Source of the DNA: Staphylococcus sp. Marseille-Q5304
GTDB lineage: Bacteria > Bacillota > Bacilli > Staphylococcales > Staphylococcaceae
Length of the DNA stretch: 64,000 nt
Reading direction: 5' to 3'
NCBI RefSeq assembly: GCF_943737015.1
Contig: NZ_CALSFP010000001.1
Span: 1-64,000, forward strand
In this document: positions 24,873 to 35,520 of the stretch, in pieces
Numbering within the stretch: the first letter of the stretch is position 1
How the letters are laid out: each line of letters opens with the position of its first letter
Notes under the pieces: model-generated
Told to the model about the DNA's origin: nothing
Seen by the model: the letters and a program-made list of their open reading frames with translations, nothing else
The model's database searches: none
Made by a program: the position numbers and the translations under genes

Positions 24873-25113
24873 AATTCATTCCCCCTTAATTGAAAATTAT
24901 ATATTCAGTTTAGCAAATCTATTTAGTCGTAAAGTAAATATCACGTAAACTTATATTAAATATTAAGTGTAAAATGAAATAATTACGCGATATTTTAATT
25001 GTGATTTAAAATGTTTTGAGATAACTAACAACATGACTTTTCTTATAAAAAATTAATTTTACAAAGTATGTTAAGCTATAAATGTAAAAATACTTTGAGC
25101 GAAAGGTGATAAC

Positions 25114-26190
25114 ATGTTAAGTAAAGATAATAAAGCATCTATTAAAATTGTGCTTGCTTATCTAAGCTTTATTGTTGGAGCTGGTTTTACAACGGGTCAA
25201 GAGTTGTTGCAGTTCTTTGTAAATTATGGGAATTTTGCTTATATTGGAGCTATACTAACAGGCATTATCGTTACGTTTGGTACGAGACAAATTTCGAAAC
25301 TTGGTTACAGAGTAGATGCAGATACATATGATATTTCTTTAAATCACTTATTTGGAGACAAACTCGGAAAACTTATTGATTTCTTAATTATATTCTTCCT
25401 ATTTGGGTTGACCGTTGTCATGGTAGCAGGTGGGGGTTCAGCGTTAAATCAAGGCTTTCATTTGCCTATTTGGGTAGGATCTTTACTTATTGTCATTTTA
25501 TTATTTATCGTATTGCAGTTGAATTTTGACAAGATATTAAAGGTATTAGGGTTTGTCACACCGTTTCTAGTTATCGTAGTATTTATCATTGCTGGAACAA
25601 ATATATTACATCCGACAATTCCATTTTCAGAAGTGGGTCGTCATATTGATAGTTCAAAGACCTCAAGTCATGTTTGGTGGTGGGATGCGGTAGTATATGG
25701 TGGTTTAATCATTGGCAATAGTTTCAGTTTCTTAACAATAGTAGGGAATGATGCGATCAGTCATAAAACTGCAAGACGAGGCGCTTTTTTAGGTGGTCTT
25801 GCATTTAGTATTTTATTAATCATCATGGTTGCAGGTTTATTGGCCAACATTGAAACAGCCAATAAAGTTGATATTCCTACGTTATTATTAGCGAAAGATA
25901 TTCATCCTTTAGTCGCTATACTCATGTCAGCCGTTATGTTCGGTGTAATCTTCAATAGTTGTATCGGGATGTTGTATCCTTTCTTAAAAAGATTTACCCA
26001 ACCTCGAACAAAACAATACACAATACTACTTACAGTATCATTAGTATTATCATTCGTGCTCAGTTTTGTTGGTTTTGTCGACCTTGTTAACTTTGTTTTT
26101 AAAGTATTCGGTTATATTGGATTATTTATTACATTCACTTTACTTATGAGATGGATTTATAATAAATTCAGTAAAGATAAGTTGATTTAG
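25114..26190 (+). CDS. YkvI-like multi-spanning transporter
   Basis: This 358-residue protein has about ten helices. The first has the broken-helix sequence IVGAGFTTGQE found in LeuT-fold amino-acid or cation symporters such as YkvI relatives. The substrate is unknown. GAAAGGTGAT precedes the ATG. It is monocistronic with a hairpin terminator at 26221-26265. Confidence 0.75.
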   Translation: MLSKDNKASIKIVLAYLSFIVGAGFTTGQELLQFFVNYGNFAYIGAILTGIIVTFGTRQISKLGYRVDADTYDISLNHLFGDKLGKLIDFLIIFFLFGLTVVMVAGGGSALNQGFHLPIWVGSLLIVILLFIVLQLNFDKILKVLGFVTPFLVIVVFIIAGTNILHPTIPFSEVGRHIDSSKTSSHVWWWDAVVYGGLIIGNSFSFLTIVGNDAISHKTARRGAFLGGLAFSILLIIMVAGLLANIETANKVDIPTLLLAKDIHPLVAILMSAVMFGVIFNSCIGMLYPFLKRFTQPRTKQYTILLTVSLVLSFVLSFVGFVDLVNFVFKVFGYIGLFITFTLLMRWIYNKFSKDKLI

Positions 26191-26220
26191 TTCAAAGTAG
26201 GAAAATTTTATATATAAAGA

Positions 26221-26265
26221 TAACCAACCTCAAAGCTTGTTTGGAGTTTTGAGGTTGGCTTTTTT
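26221..26265 (+). terminator. terminator of the YkvI-like gene
   Basis: AACCAACCTCAAA pairs with TTTGAGGTTGG and is followed by CTTTTTT. Confidence 0.85.
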
Positions 26266-26368
26266 AAAATCTTCCGCAAAGACTTAATCTACCATTTTAA
26301 TAATCACTTAACAGTTATGAGATACAATAAATGGGTATTACATAAATTTCTGAAAAGGGTTTGATTAG

Positions 26369-27736
26369 ATGAAACAGTTGCAGGTGTGTAACAAACGTGA
26401 CTTACTAGAGATTGTCGAAAATATTGATACGCAAAAGACATCGAAAATGTTGTTATTTATTGCGCTAGGGACGGTATTCTTAGATGCATATGATCTAACA
26501 ATATTAGGTACGTCGACTGATCAGATTAAAAAGGAATTTCACTTAAGTCCTACGATGTTATCAGTCGTTATGACAGTGATGCCATTCGGTGCATTATTCG
26601 GTGCGATATTGGGCGGGCGTTTCGCTGATAAAATTGGCCGAAAAAAGATATTTTCCGTGTCGCTCCTTCTATTAATTATCACAGCATTAGGTGCTGCATT
26701 TTCACCGAATGTGATTTTACTCATTCTATGTCGGTTTGTAATGGGATTTGCGATAGGAATGGATAGTCCAGTCGTATTTACATATATCGCAGAAATTAGT
26801 AATAAAAGTGATAAAGGTCGTAACGTCAACTACTGGCAAGTGGTATGGTACATTTCTATGGTTGCTTCGGCTCTTTGTGTCATTATGTTCTTCTTACTTG
26901 GGACAGGCGATCATTTATGGCGTTTCGCAGTAGGTTTTGGGGCAGTCATTGCACTCGTGTTGTACATTTTAAGACTGAAATATTTAGATGAAAGTCCGAT
27001 ATGGATTGTCAATCACAGACCGTTAAACGAAGCGGCTCAATTTGTAGAACAACATTATCATCTCAAGGTGAATTTAATTGAAGATGATACAACGACACCA
27101 GTGAAGAAGCAATCAGATCAAGCACTTCAAGCGTTATTAAGTAAACGCTACTTCCCTCGACTAGCTTTAGCAACCGCCATCGCAACTTTACAAGGGATGC
27201 AATACTATGCGATAGGGTTATACATACCACTCATCGCAACTTACATTATTGGTGACGGGAAACTAGAAAGTTTATTAGGGACAGCAATCGTTAACATTGC
27301 TGGGATTGTAGGTGCTTATTTCGGTGCAAAGTTCACATTGCGTTTCGGAGCACGCAAGCTAACGATGATTGGTTTCGGTTTAGTACTGCTAGCCATGTTA
27401 TGTATCGGTTTAATGTATAAATCATTACCAATGATCTTTAACACGTTATTTGTAGCAGTGTTCTTATTTGGCCATGCTGGTGGTCCAGGTACACAAGGTA
27501 AGACAATTGGGGCGATGTCCTTCCCGACAAGTCTACGTGGACGTGCAACTGGAGTCGTCGAATCCGTGAGTCGCTTAGGTAGCATTAGTGGGACGTTTGT
27601 CTTCCCGGTCGTCTTAGCTGCGGCAGGTCTGTCTAACACAATGTTAATACTCGCGGCGGTTCCTTTTGTCGGTTTCCTTGTTACTTTCTTAATTAAATGG
27701 GAACCTGTTGGTAAAAATGTTGAAAATGAAGCATAA
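26369..27736 (+). CDS. MFS transporter, sugar/aromatic-acid porter-like
   Basis: This 455-residue, 12-helix MFS protein has the loop 2-3 motif GGRFADKIGRKK and its second-half counterpart GAKFTLRFGARK. The N-terminal DAYDLTILG and the RGRATGVVES motif place it nearer to the metabolite:H+ (AAHS/sugar porter) branch than to drug pumps. The substrate cannot be assigned. Monocistronic. Confidence 0.82.
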   Translation: MKQLQVCNKRDLLEIVENIDTQKTSKMLLFIALGTVFLDAYDLTILGTSTDQIKKEFHLSPTMLSVVMTVMPFGALFGAILGGRFADKIGRKKIFSVSLLLLIITALGAAFSPNVILLILCRFVMGFAIGMDSPVVFTYIAEISNKSDKGRNVNYWQVVWYISMVASALCVIMFFLLGTGDHLWRFAVGFGAVIALVLYILRLKYLDESPIWIVNHRPLNEAAQFVEQHYHLKVNLIEDDTTTPVKKQSDQALQALLSKRYFPRLALATAIATLQGMQYYAIGLYIPLIATYIIGDGKLESLLGTAIVNIAGIVGAYFGAKFTLRFGARKLTMIGFGLVLLAMLCIGLMYKSLPMIFNTLFVAVFLFGHAGGPGTQGKTIGAMSFPTSLRGRATGVVESVSRLGSISGTFVFPVVLAAAGLSNTMLILAAVPFVGFLVTFLIKWEPVGKNVENEA

Positions 27737-27744
27737 TTTAATAT

Positions 27745-27787
27745 TTAAAAAAAGAGCCACGTCAGTGTTAGAACTGAGGTGGCTCTA
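27745..27787 (-). terminator. hairpin between convergent MFS and merA genes
   Basis: AGAGCCAC and GTGGCTCT flank paired GTCAG/CTGAG. The T-run is on the minus strand, so it mainly ends merA transcription. Confidence 0.75.
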
Positions 27788-27861
27788 TACGTTGCTATAG
27801 ATTCAACAGTGAATCCTTTGCCGTGTTTCTTCCATTTAAATGGGGGTTTCTCATACTTTAC

Positions 27862-29184
27862 CTATAAATTGAATAAATCATTAAAGGATTCAATCATTGT
27901 CGGATGCGTATAAATATTATCTCTTAAGACGTCATAGGTAAGGTTTTGATCTATAGCTAATTTAACCATATTGATTAATTCTTCAGATTGCAGACCATAA
28001 AGGGATGCACCGAGAATATGTCCTGTTTCTTTGTTTGCCACAACTTTAAATAAACCGCGTGCATCGTTATTGATTTTATGACGAGGGATAGCTTTGACTG
28101 GTAAACGATTTTCTAAAATTTCATAACCTTGCTCGCGTGCTTGCTCTGCAGTTAAACCGACACGGGATAATGGGGGATCAATAAACATCGTATATGGGAT
28201 AGCCCCTCTATTGTCAGTTGTACGCTTGCCTGTATCAAATAGTTGGTCACGAACAATTCTAAAGTCATCTAACGAGACATATGTAAATTGAGGACCTCCT
28301 TTTACATCACCTAAGGCGAAGATATGAGGGACGTCCGTACGTAAATGTTCATTCACTTTAATCTCACCGTGAGAACCAAGTTGTACATCTGTTTGTTCAA
28401 GGTTTAAGTCAGTATTAGGTTGACGCCCCGTTGCGACTAATACTGCATCGGCATGAAAATCACCTTTCGTAGTAGAAACTGTCACACCTTGATCATTGTC
28501 AGTAAAGTTTGTAGTCTCCACATTGTGTACGATATTAATCCAATTATCGTCCAAATCTTCCTCTATAGCTTGAACAATTTCTGCATCTTCATTTGGCAAG
28601 ATAGACTCATGTCGATTTAACACAGTGACTTGTGTTCCAAAATTGGCAAAGATTGAAGCGAATTCTAATGCGATATAACCCGCACCAATAATCACAAGTT
28701 GTTCTGGTTGTTTAGTCAAATTCATAATACCCGTTGAATCATAAATATGTTGTGAAGATTCGATTCCTTTAATTTGCGGGATAACAGGTGTTGCACCAGT
28801 ATTGATAACAATATGATCTCCTATGATGGTTTGTTGATGATTGCCATCTTTATCATATAAAGCGATTTCGTTATTAGATACAAATTGTGCCTTATTATCA
28901 AATATCGTTATATTCTCTTCATCAGCTAAGTTGTGGTAGTTTTTACTATTGAGTGCTGAGACCACATTAAATTTTCGTTGAATCGCATCTGAAAATTGTT
29001 TCCCTAAAACGCCATCATGTACAAGAGTTTTCGAAGGGATGCACCCTATATTAATACATGTGCCTCCATACATCTTTTGTGACTGTTCAACTACCGCAAC
29101 CGATTGACCTTGTGTTGCAGCATATTTAGCTAAAGTTTTTCCTCCTTTTCCAAATCCAATGATAATTAAATCAAAGTTATTCAT
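27862..29184 (-). CDS. merA: hypothiocyanous acid reductase-like flavoprotein MerA
   Basis: This 440-residue FAD-dependent pyridine nucleotide-disulfide oxidoreductase has FAD motif IIGFGKGGKT, redox pair Cys43 and Cys48 in GGTCINIGCIPSK, NAD(P) motif VIIGAGYIALEFAS, FAD-binding ALGDV and C-terminal YTHPTM. The RclA/MerA family reduces hypothiocyanous acid and protects against oxidants. It overlaps hypR by eight bases, the same order as in S. aureus where HypR controls merA. The true mercuric-reductase C-terminal Cys pair is absent. Confidence 0.9.
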   Translation of the reverse strand: MNNFDLIIIGFGKGGKTLAKYAATQGQSVAVVEQSQKMYGGTCINIGCIPSKTLVHDGVLGKQFSDAIQRKFNVVSALNSKNYHNLADEENITIFDNKAQFVSNNEIALYDKDGNHQQTIIGDHIVINTGATPVIPQIKGIESSQHIYDSTGIMNLTKQPEQLVIIGAGYIALEFASIFANFGTQVTVLNRHESILPNEDAEIVQAIEEDLDDNWINIVHNVETTNFTDNDQGVTVSTTKGDFHADAVLVATGRQPNTDLNLEQTDVQLGSHGEIKVNEHLRTDVPHIFALGDVKGGPQFTYVSLDDFRIVRDQLFDTGKRTTDNRGAIPYTMFIDPPLSRVGLTAEQAREQGYEILENRLPVKAIPRHKINNDARGLFKVVANKETGHILGASLYGLQSEELINMVKLAIDQNLTYDVLRDNIYTHPTMIESFNDLFNL

Positions 29185-29605
29185 TTTTTTCCTCCTCTAA
29201 AATACTATGCAATGTCTCTTCAATCGTGAATTTTTCATAATAGTTCGTTAAAACTTCGCATTCGTGTTGTGCATGTTTTTCCATCACTTTGCTTACGCGA
29301 CTCGCTATTAAGCATTCACTACTTTGGTTGCCCGTATATAAACGGCGTGTTGATTTTGTAGATTGAAATAATTGGAAGAGCTCTGATAGTTTAACCTTTT
29401 TAGTTTTTTCATTTGCTTTATAACCACCACGTTGTCCTTGAGTGGAAGTAATAAACTGTTTCTCTAATAATGGTTTGCTTACTCTACGTAATTGCACAGG
29501 ATTAACACATACTAATGTTGCTAATTGTTTGCTGCTAAATTGTTCATCATCATGCTTAGCTAAAAATGTTAACAAATGAACTGCAACGTTAAATTCAAAG
29601 TTCAT
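29177..29605 (-). CDS. hypR: redox-sensing Rrf2-family repressor HypR
   Basis: This 142-residue winged-helix protein has Cys33 in LVCVNPVQLRRV, the position used by S. aureus HypR to sense hypochlorite, and Cys98 in SSECLIAS, near the partner cysteine (99 in S. aureus). The extra C-terminal Cys142 of S. aureus is not present; Cys116 is. The iron-sulfur Cys cluster of IscR-type Rrf2 proteins is absent. It is autoregulated together with merA through the palindrome at 29625-29649. Confidence 0.88.
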   Translation of the reverse strand: MNFEFNVAVHLLTFLAKHDDEQFSSKQLATLVCVNPVQLRRVSKPLLEKQFITSTQGQRGGYKANEKTKKVKLSELFQLFQSTKSTRRLYTGNQSSECLIASRVSKVMEKHAQHECEVLTNYYEKFTIEETLHSILEEEKNE

Positions 29606-29624
29606 AACTATCTATTCCCCTTTT

Positions 29625-29649
29625 TAATGTAACTATTATAGTTGCATTA
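29625..29649. promoter_or_regulatory. HypR operator candidate
   Basis: TAATGTAACTAT-T-ATAGTTGCATTA is a 12-1-12 inverted repeat with one mismatched pair, 20 bases upstream of the hypR start. S. aureus HypR is known to bind a 12-bp-arm inverted repeat in this position. The rest of 29650-29960 is AT-rich leader of the surface-protein gene with no ORF. Confidence 0.7.
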
Positions 29650-30244
29650 AAACACATTTAAATTTAAGAAGAAAGTATTTACATACTTGAGTTAATGTTA
29701 TCTCTTTATTAATATTTTTAACTTTTGAACTATTCCAGTTTGTAAAAATACAACAGGGTATAATTAAATTGCGGGGTATTTGATGAGGGTTTGCAAACTA
29801 TTTTCATCGATTGATTCGTGTCAAACTATGTTAAGTACGTTGGATTAATAAAATATTTCTATTATTACGAATTCGTATCAAAAAAATTTTCTGTTGCATT
29901 ACAACATTTAGGGTGGTATCTTATATCTAAAGAATAATTTGTAATTATTCATATTTTATTGGGGAGGATCTTTTGAATATGAAAAAATCTAAAAGACTAG
30001 ACTTTTTGCCAAACGTTCAAAATAAGTACTCGATCCGTAAATTCACGGTGGGAGCGGCTTCGATTTTAGTTGGAGCTACATTAATTTTTGGGGCAAGTGG
30101 CGATGCAAAAGCTGCTGAAGAGACATCATCAAATAGCACAAGCGATCAATCAACATCTGGGGATGCTAACAAAGAAGAAAGCACAACAGATACATCAAAT
30201 ACAACCGCATCAAGTGAAACAGTAACTGAAAGCCAAACACAAAG

Positions 30245-30870
30245 CACAGAAGAAGCGACAAAAGAAGAACCAACATCAACTGAACAATCGAGCACAGAAG
30301 AAGCGACAAAAGAAGAACCAACATCAACTGAACAATCGAGCACAGAAGAAGCGACATAAGAAGAACCAACATCAACTGAACAATCGAGCACAGAAGAAGC
30401 GACAAAAGAAGAACCAACATCAACTGAACAATCGAGCACAGAAGAAGCGACAAAAGAAGAGCCAACATCAACTGAACAATCAAGCACAGAGGAAGAAACA
30501 AAAGAAGACTCAACATCAACTGAACAATCAAGTACAGAAGAAACGACAAAAGAAGAACCAGCATCAACTGAACAATCAAGTACAGAAGAAGCAACGAACG
30601 AAGACTCAACATCAACTGAACAATCGAGCACAGAGGAAGCAACGAAAGAAGAACCAGCATCAACTGAACAATCAAGTACAGAAGAAGCAACAAAAGAAGA
30701 GCCAACATCAACTGAGGAATCAAGTACAGAAGAAGCAACAAAAGAAGAACCAACATCAACTGAACAATCAAGTACAGAAGAAACAACAAAAGAAGAACCA
30801 GCATCAACTGAACAATCAAGTACAGAAGAAACAACAAAAGAAGAACCAACATCAACTGAACAATCGAGCA
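30245..30870 (+). repeat. 48-bp tandem coding repeats
   Basis: About 13 units, each encoding [16 protein letters not shown] or a close variant. Nearly identical units in the 5' part are likely to change number by slippage. One unit carries the stop codon. Confidence 0.9.
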
Positions 30871-32636
30871 CAGAAGCACCTTCTACAGAACAAAACAATG
30901 TTGATACTACAACAACACAAACTAACGATACAACTGCCGATATCACTTCAGTAAATGACGAAGCTTCAGCGGTTGAATACTACAAAGAAGCTGCTAACGT
31001 TTCACAAAGTGACGCTGAAACAGCTGTTAACGATTTAAACTTAGATACTGAAAACGTAACTTCACAACAACTTCAATTCGCTTTACTTAACCAAATTGCA
31101 AATGAACAAGATGCAAATACAGCATTAGCAACTTCATCAAGAATTGCGAGTGTTAACGAAGAATCAATCAGTCTTTTATCAAACGAAGCATTCACTACAG
31201 AATCTGTAGGATCACCTTCAGAAGTAATTGTAGCTGATGCAATTGCGAATGGTTATATCGATTCAGCAACAGACATGACAAATGCTGCGAACACATTATC
31301 AGGTCGTGCATGGGTAGTTGATACAGGTACACCTTCAATAATGAGTAACGGTTTAACACCAGTTCCAGAAGGTACAACAGTATACATGCAATGGATTGAT
31401 AAAGATGGTTCAGTATCTCCAACATATTCTGCTCAAACAACGAACCAACTTTCAAGTTCAGACGGTTCACAAGCGTGTCCTGGGGCTTACGCTTTCGATT
31501 TAAGAGATGGTTGGACAGATGCTAACGGAACTACACATACTTATAATGCGACAGATGGTCAATATTACCGTTTATGGATTCCAGACTATCAAACTGCGGA
31601 CGGTAATACAGCAACAATGATCCGTCAAGCTGGTGGATTCTTCCCAGGTTCATTTGTTAACTCAGTAACAAATTCAAACTTAGGTCAATTCCCATTAATC
31701 GGTACAAATATGCAACGTACTGGTATTTATATGACGGTGGAACCTGAAAATAATTACATGACTACAGATCAATCACAATGGATTCATGATACTGAAGGCC
31801 CATTAAGTGCACCAGCAGTAAGTTTAGACGCACAAAATAGTATCTCAGGTCAAGTATGGTTAGAAACTGGGGCTGGAGACCAAGCTAACTCAGGTACAGG
31901 TCCTAACAACAATATTGCTGATCCAGAAGCTGCAGGTTACACAGTTGTGATGTCATCATTAACAGCTGAAGGTGCTCAAGCTTATAAAGATCAAGTTGAA
32001 AGTTTAGCTGAAGATCAAAGAGCTGCAGCAGCAAAAACTTTATTAACAGATCACCCAGAATATATTTCAGCAACAGTTTATGGTGAAACAGACGAAAACG
32101 GTCGTTACACATTACGTTTCCCTGAAGGAACTTTAAATGATGATTACATTTATGGTTATGTAATGGATCCTGACGGTAATGTGGTTAATGCTTATTCTTC
32201 TTATACGAGTCCAGAATTTAGAAGACCTAACGCAAACCTTTCATGGACACCACAAACTGCACCAGCGCAAAACTTAATTGAAAATCCAATGTGGTACAAC
32301 GTAAACTTCGCATTAGTACCAACTACAGATTTAGGTATTGATATTCTTGATTACAACAATACTGATAAACCTGCAGTCGCTGGCGATGTTGTAAACATTG
32401 ATTTAACAGGAACTCAATTATCACCTTTACCAACTCATATCGAATGGAGAGATAAAGATGGTAATGTAGTACAATCTACTGGAGACATTACTTCTTTAAC
32501 TGATGGTGAACAACAAGCGACATTCACTGTACCTGATACTGCAGTTGATGGAGATGTTTATACAGCAGTAATCGTATCAGGTGGTAACGATATTGCAGCT
32601 GATTCATTCATCGTAAAAGTAACAGATGCTCGTACT

Positions 32637-33390
32637 TACGAACCAACAGTTGGTAGTGTAGAAAAACCATACGGAGAAGCAACAACAGATGCGGACGTAA
32701 CAGGAGCAGTAACAGTACCTGATTATCCAACAGATGGAGAACAACCGGTTATCACAGTAGACGATCCAACACAATTACCAGACGGAACAGTACCAGGAAC
32801 ATCAAATGTAGATGTGACAGTGACATACCCAGATGGCACAGTAGATCACGTTCAAGTACCAGTAACAGTTGGAGAGCAAGCAGATAATGATGCATATGAA
32901 CCAACAGTTGGTAGTGTAGAAAAACCATACGGAGAAGCAACAACAGATGCGGATGTAACAGGCGCGGTAACAGTACCTGACTATCCAGCGGATGGAGAAC
33001 AACCGGTTATCACAGTAGACGATCCAACACAATTACCGGACGGTAATACACCAGGTACAACAAATGTAGATGTAACTGTAACATATCCAGATGGCACAGT
33101 AGATCACGTTCAAGTACCAGTAACAGTTGGAGAGCAAGCGGATAATGATGCATACGATCCAACAGTAGGAACAGTTGATAAAGACTATGGTCAACCAACA
33201 ACAGAAGGTGACGTAACAGGAGCAGTAACATTCCCAGATTACCCATCAGAAGAAGAACAACCAGTAGTAACAGTAGATGATCCTTCACAATTACCGGACG
33301 GTAATACACCAGGTACAACAAACGTAGATGTGACAGTGACATACCCAGATGGCACAGAAGATCACATTACAGTTCCAGTAACTATTGAAG
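32637..33390 (+). repeat. three 258-bp Rib/YPDG-type domain repeats
   Basis: Each unit of 86 codons runs from [16 protein letters not shown] or the variant [13 protein letters not shown] to the YPDGT/VPVTV end. Units 1 and 2 are almost identical in DNA, unit 3 is diverged. Confidence 0.88.
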
Positions 33391-33396
33391 AACCAA

Positions 33397-33995
33397 TTGA
33401 TTCTGATGCAGATGCTGACGCAGATGCAGACAGCGATGCCGACGCAGATAGCGATGCGGATGCGGACAGCGATGCTGATGCAGATAGTGACGCCGACGCG
33501 GATGCGGACAGCGATGCCGATGCAGACGCAGATAGCGATGCGGATGCGGACAGCGATGCTGATGCAGATAGTGATGCCGACGCAGATAGCGATGCGGATT
33601 CAGACAGTGACGCAGACTCAGATAGTGATGCCGACGCGGATAGCGACGCAGACTCAGATAGTGATGCCGACGCAGACAGTGATGCGGACTCAGATAGTGA
33701 TGCGGATGCAGACAGCGATGCCGACGCAGATAGTGACGCAGATGCAGATAGCGATGCAGACTCAGATAGTGACGCAGATGCAGATAGTGATGCGGATGCA
33801 GACAGTGATGCCGACGCAGACAGTGATGCCGACGCAGATAGCGACGCAGACTCAGACAGTGACGCCGATGCAGATAGTGATGCAGACGCAGATAGTGATT
33901 CAGATGCCGACGCAGACAGTGACGCAGACGCAGACAGTGACGCAGACGCAGACAGTGATGCAGATGCAGACTCTGACTCAGACAGCGACACTGAC
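33397..33995 (+). repeat. Asp-Ser/Asp-Ala repeat stalk
   Basis: Six- and 18-base repeats encode (DADADS)n and DSDADS variants, about 200 residues, which span the cell wall in Sdr-family proteins. Confidence 0.9.
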
Positions 33996-34300
33996 AACAA
34001 TGTAGACGATGAAGATGATGATAATTCTGAAACTGGTGCAGTTGCAGGAAATGACAACAATAACCAATCAGGTTCATCTTCACACAATGGAGAAAAAGCA
34101 AATAACGCTAATAACCACGGACACAAAGCGGATAATGCTAAAGGACATGACAAACATGATTCAAAAGCATTACCAGATACAGGTGAAAATGGAAATAACA
34201 ATGCTACAATCTTCGGTTCATTATTTGCAGCATTAGGTTCACTACTACTATTCGGTAGACGTAAAAATAAAAAAGAAGATAAATAATATCTGATTTTCAG

Positions 34301-34329
34301 CCAGGCCTTTAATTAGGCCTGGTTTTTTT
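34301..34329 (+). terminator. terminator of the SD-repeat surface protein gene
   Basis: CCAGGCCT and AGGCCTGG flank TTAATT, followed by T7. Confidence 0.88.
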
Positions 34330-34431
34330 AATTTATGCTAAATATTTTATATTTAAGTGCCTGACTGTAATCGTTAAATCATTCTTTTATAAGAAAAGGG
34401 TTGATTTTCTATAAATCTATAGTAAAATTTT

Positions 34432-34452
34432 AAAACGTAACGATTACGATTT
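34432..34452. promoter_or_regulatory. Zur box upstream of the zinc lipoprotein gene
   Basis: AAAACGTAACGATTACGATTT closely resembles the Gram-positive Zur consensus (ATCGTAATnATTACGAT type). It lies 15 bases before the start codon, so zinc-loaded Zur would block transcription. Confidence 0.75.
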
Positions 34453-34466
34453 AAGGAGAGGTTTAA

Positions 34467-35465
34467 ATGTACAAAAAAGGTCTCGGTTTACTGTGTTCAG
34501 GAGTTTTAACGGTGGCTTTAGCCGGATGTAATAATACAGATAATAAAGAAGGTAAGGGAGAAAAGGTGACGACGAAAGATAAATTAGAAGTTAAGACGAC
34601 TGTCTATCCACTAAAGTCGTTCACTGAACAAATAGGAGGCAAATATGTCGATGTTAACTCTGTTTATCCAAAAGGCATGGATACCCATACATATGATCCA
34701 AGTCAAAAAGATATGGTTAACATAGGAAAATCAGATTTATTTATATATACAGGCGATGATTTAGATCCAATTGCTAAAAAAATAGCTAAATCTATTAATA
34801 AAAAGGATAAAACTTTATCATTAGAGCCTTCTATCAAAAAGGATTTACTAAAAAATGAATAGCATGAACATAGTCATGAAGAGGAACACGACCACGAAGG
34901 GCACGAACATGAGCATGAACATGAACATCATCACCACGGTCAATATGACCCACATGTATGGTTAGATCCTGTATTAAGTCAAAAGTTTGCAAAATCAATA
35001 AAAGATGAACTCGTTGAAAAAGATAATAAACATAAAGACTATTATGAGCAAAACTATAAAAAGCTAAGTAGTGATTTGAAATCAATAGATAAAGATATGA
35101 AGAAGATAGGTAAAGATAACAAAGGAGAAACTGCCTATATTTCACACGATTCTATTGGTTATTTAGCTGACAGATATGGTTTCAAACAAGAAGGTATACA
35201 AAATATGAATGCTGAAGAACCTAGTCAAAGTGATTTAACAAAAATCGCGAAGCAAATTAAAAAAGATAACGTAAGATATGTCTTAACTGAAGAAAATGTA
35301 TCTAATAAGGTTTCCGAAACAGTAAGAAAAGAAACAAAAGCAGAACCTTTAAAATTCTATAATATGGGTTCTCATACGAAGCAACAAGATAACGAGAAAA
35401 ACAATTATCAAACATTTATGAAGAAAAATATGAATCATATTGAAAAGGCGTTAAGTGATAAATAA
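34467..35465 (+). pseudogene. zinc-binding ABC lipoprotein (AdcA/ZnuA-like) with an in-frame stop
   Basis: The frame is continuous for 333 codons except for TAG at 34860-34862. A lipoprotein signal (ALAGC, Cys21) precedes a cluster A-1 substrate-binding fold: TTVYPLKSFTEQIGG, MDTHTYDPSQKD, a His-rich zinc loop (HEHSHEEEHDHEGHEHEHEHEHHHH) just after the stop, PHVWLDP and SHDSIGYLADRYG. The family captures Zn2+ for the AdcBC/ZnuBC permease. The TAG replaces a sense codon (probably CAG) at the start of the zinc loop, so only 131 residues would be made. Permease genes are not adjacent. Confidence 0.85.
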
Positions 35466-35484
35466 GGCTTTTTATTTTTAACGT

Positions 35485-35507
35485 TTAATCGTAATGATTT
35501 CAATTTA
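35485..35507. promoter_or_regulatory. Zur box upstream of the CobW-type GTPase gene
   Basis: TTAATCGTAATGATTTCAATTTA matches the Zur consensus well in the left half and partly in the right. It lies 13 bases before the ATG. Confidence 0.65.
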
Positions 35508-35520
35508 AGGTGGTATAAAA

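Larger units (their letters stand above)
29973..34286 (+). pseudogene. YSIRK/LPXTG serine-aspartate repeat surface protein with an in-frame stop
   Basis: One frame of 1438 codons is interrupted only by TAA at 30357-30359. Order: YSIRK signal peptide ([20 protein letters not shown], cleavage near AKA), about 13 tandem 16-residue repeats ([16 protein letters not shown]), an adhesin-like region (about 30950-32630), three 86-residue Rib/YPDG-type repeats (starts at 32637, 32895, 33153), an Asp-Ala/Ser-Asp repeat stalk (33400-33990), the sortase signal LPDTG, a hydrophobic helix and the tail [10 protein letters not shown]. The stop is one A-to-T change in a repeat (AAA to TAA), leaving about 128 residues. 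The start is TTG 29973 or ATG 29979 after GGGGAGG. Confidence 0.88.

Noticed and set aside
27862..29184. True mercuric reductase
   Set aside because: It lacks the N-terminal heavy-metal domain and C-terminal Cys pair and there are no other mer genes; the HypR neighbour supports the hypothiocyanous acid reductase role.
30245..30870. CRISPR array
   Set aside because: Repeats are directly adjacent without spacers and keep a reading frame, so they are protein repeats.
30146..30946. Long minus-strand open frames across the 48-bp repeats
   Set aside because: They are mirror images of the repeat-coding strand (Val/Ser/Cys-rich), have no ribosome site and arise from the absence of stop codons in the repeat.
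33362..34201. Ser/Ala-rich minus-strand frames and a Met/Gln-rich plus frame in the SD-repeat region
   Set aside because: Low-complexity shadows of the Asp-Ser/Asp-Ala stalk in other frames.
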